DNA of 24,449 nucleotides from Coriobacteriia bacterium (GTDB lineage: Bacteria > Actinomycetota > Coriobacteriia > Coriobacteriales > UBA8131), in assembly GCA_009781535.1 (NCBI GenBank), contig WQXX01000003.1, forward strand, positions 1 to 24,449, in the 5' to 3' direction. The notes beneath the pieces were generated by a model. It worked only from the letters and a program-made list of their open reading frames with translations. It made no database searches and was not told where the DNA came from. How positions within the stretch are numbered: the stretch's first letter is position 1; every line of letters starts with the position of its first letter. A program made the translations under genes and the position numbers. Positions 23,173-24,449 of this stretch are shown one piece after another.

Positions 23173-23199
23173 TGTATAGCATATCCTATACATTGTCTA
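23173..23199 (-). promoter_or_regulatory. toxin-antitoxin promoter and operator
   Basis: A palindrome GTATAG-catatc-CTATAC (23174-23191) lies between a minus-strand TAGACA (-35, 23199-23194) and TATACA (-10, 23178-23173), spacer 15 bp. RHH antitoxins bind such short inverted repeats over their own promoter. Confidence 0.6.
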
Positions 23200-23208
23200 T
23201 GTATTCTA

Positions 23209-23922
23209 TCAGTTTGGAGGTTTTCTGTATAGAACACCGCGCCACTTCGTAAAATCACATGAACCATAGTTTTGCACTGCAACAACTTTTCCAGCATACA
23301 AGGAGTTGACCCACAACCAGTGGTTCATTCCTACAAAATGCCCTGTCGTCACAAACCCCGTATTTCCAAACCTTTTTCCTCTATACCCTATCGAGGCTCC
23401 ATCAGCAGCAATAGCAACTGCTGTAGTTTTCGCGCTAGGATTTAGGTCAATCATCGGAACAGGCACGCTGTTACTGTTCTCAAATCTGATTATCTCAGAG
23501 GTGGGGATTTGTTTCCTAAAAAGACTCGCGTTTTCTTCGTCCAGGTCGAATATCTCTACAACAACGCAATTCTCTTCTTCCGACAATCGGTGGCCTGCCC
23601 AACAGTCAAACTCCTTAGTTTGAGCTTTTTTATAAAAAAGCTCGTTCAGCATATTCATTGTGTGATTAAGTTCATCATATGAGTATCTGGCGTCCAGCAC
23701 TCTAAAATCCTCTGCTCCTGTTGCTTTCGTGATTTCTTGAAAAGCCCTTCTTTTTTGTGAAGCGTTTCCTTTGATACGAATGTTCAAGTGCCCGTCATCG
23801 TCAATAAAAGCGCCTCCATAATAGTCCGGGTAAACAAGCTCTTTAGTTCCAACGCTTTCGTATGAAGTCATCAGTCTATAATAGTCAGCAGCAGATCGCT
23901 CTTGCCTTTTTAGCAAGAGGTC
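23209..23922 (-). pseudogene. trypsin-like (alpha-lytic/S1-type) peptidase fragment
   Basis: The minus-strand frame from about 23922 to 23209 encodes a pro-region-like part (YPDYYGGAFIDDDGHLNIR) and then the start of a chymotrypsin-fold domain (SIGYRGKRFGNTGFVTTGH, with the likely catalytic His). It ends soon after GSCDFTKWRGVL. The serine-containing GNSGG half is absent, so the fragment cannot be active. At the 5' side the frame continues to an ATG at 24015, but those 31 or so codons are the antisense of the transposase next door, so they are not genuine. Base composition is more AT-rich than the transposase. It looks cut on both sides, by the transposase junction upstream and near the toxin-antitoxin module downstream. 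Confidence 0.72.
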
Positions 23923-24449
23923 GCCATCCGTCTGGGCACTGAATGGCCAAAAGGAGTGCCGGGGTATGTCGAGATGGACACGGTTGCCCATTGCGGCGAG
24001 TCGACGCGCGGGCAATACGTCGTGACACTTGATGTCACCGACATAGAGACACAGTGGTCAGAGCAGCGTGCCTGTCTGAACAAAGCGGAAAAGCATGTCT
24101 TTGCCGAGGTCAAAGAGGTACGCTTGCGCCTGCTGTTCAAACTGCTCGGGGCTGACACCGATGGCGGCGGCGAGTTCATCAACAACCATATGTTCAGGTA
24201 CTGCAAGGAACAGAAGATAGTGTTCACGCGCGGGCGTCCCTACAAGAAAAACGACGGCTGCCATATCGAGCAGAAGAACTGGTCTATCGTGCGCCAGACA
24301 GTGGGCTATGGCCGTTTCGAGACCCAAAGGGAGTGTGACCTGCTCAACATGGTCTACGACTACGTGCGTCTCATCAACAACTTCTTCATGCCTTCCCAAA
24401 GGCTTGGGTCAAAGACGCGCGACGGGGGCCGGGTGGTACGCAAGATGGA
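23914..24449 (+). mobile_element. 5'-truncated DDE (rve-type) transposase, open at the right edge
   Basis: The plus-strand frame from just after an in-frame TAG (23911-23913) to the window end gives 178 codons with no start. It contains an integrase-core catalytic domain: YVEMDTVAHCG (first Asp), GADTDGGGEFINNH (second Asp), TRGRPYKKNDGCHIEQKNW (the Glu), then INNFFMPSQRLGSKTR. All three catalytic residues are present, but the N-terminal helix-turn-helix part is missing. It resembles the IS481/IS3-like integrase-core transposases of actinobacteria; the family cannot be fixed. It is GC-richer than its neighbour. No terminal inverted repeat is visible on the left. Confidence 0.82.

Overview
The window looks like part of the chromosome of a low-to-mid GC anaerobic actinobacterium, most probably a coriobacterium (class Coriobacteriia). 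I infer this from the style of the DUF177, PstS, HtrA-like and metal-ABC proteins, several TTG starts behind strong Shine-Dalgarno sites, and tRNA genes that encode CCA. Genus cannot be fixed from the sequence alone; Cryptobacterium or a relative is only a guess.

Layout. Positions 1-1431 (+) hold a DUF177/YceD protein and an unknown single-pass membrane protein. Positions 5903-1424 (-) look like one transcription unit: a GCS2-type glutamate-cysteine ligase, a circularly permuted ATP-grasp ligase translationally coupled to it, and gltX. gltX is intact except for one in-frame TAA at codon 86. Positions 6178-10190 (+) hold metK (TTG start) and a three-gene Zn/Mn-type ABC importer. Positions 17884-11164 (-) are a complete phosphate regulon: pstS-pstC-pstA-pstB-phoU-response regulator-histidine kinase. 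A TPR membrane protein (11127-10195) follows behind its own -10 box. PstS appears circularly permuted. Positions 18484-20560 hold a divergent pair: a stand-alone acyl carrier protein and a glutaredoxin-transmembrane-HtrA-PDZ fusion.

Three tRNA genes, Thr(CGT), Ile2/Met(CAT) and Asn(GTT), lie at 18278-21114. Each is followed by a copy of the same small structured repeat and then by a second copy of that tRNA's own 3' end; at Thr and Asn the terminator is duplicated too. Each element also begins with an inverted copy of the T-arm of the tRNA it sits behind. This tRNA-3'-end repeat family is the strongest candidate here for something undescribed.

The right end (21402-24449) has deoC, a roughly 490-bp gene-free stretch, a YoeB-like toxin with an RHH (RelB/DinJ-type) antitoxin, a trypsin-like protease remnant truncated at both ends, and a 5'-truncated DDE transposase running off the edge. 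It reads as a small accessory region.

Functionally, the window joins phosphate sensing and uptake, metal uptake, SAM synthesis and a predicted gamma-glutamyl-thiol pathway. The glutaredoxin-like domain on the HtrA fusion fits an organism that makes such a thiol, but that link is inference.
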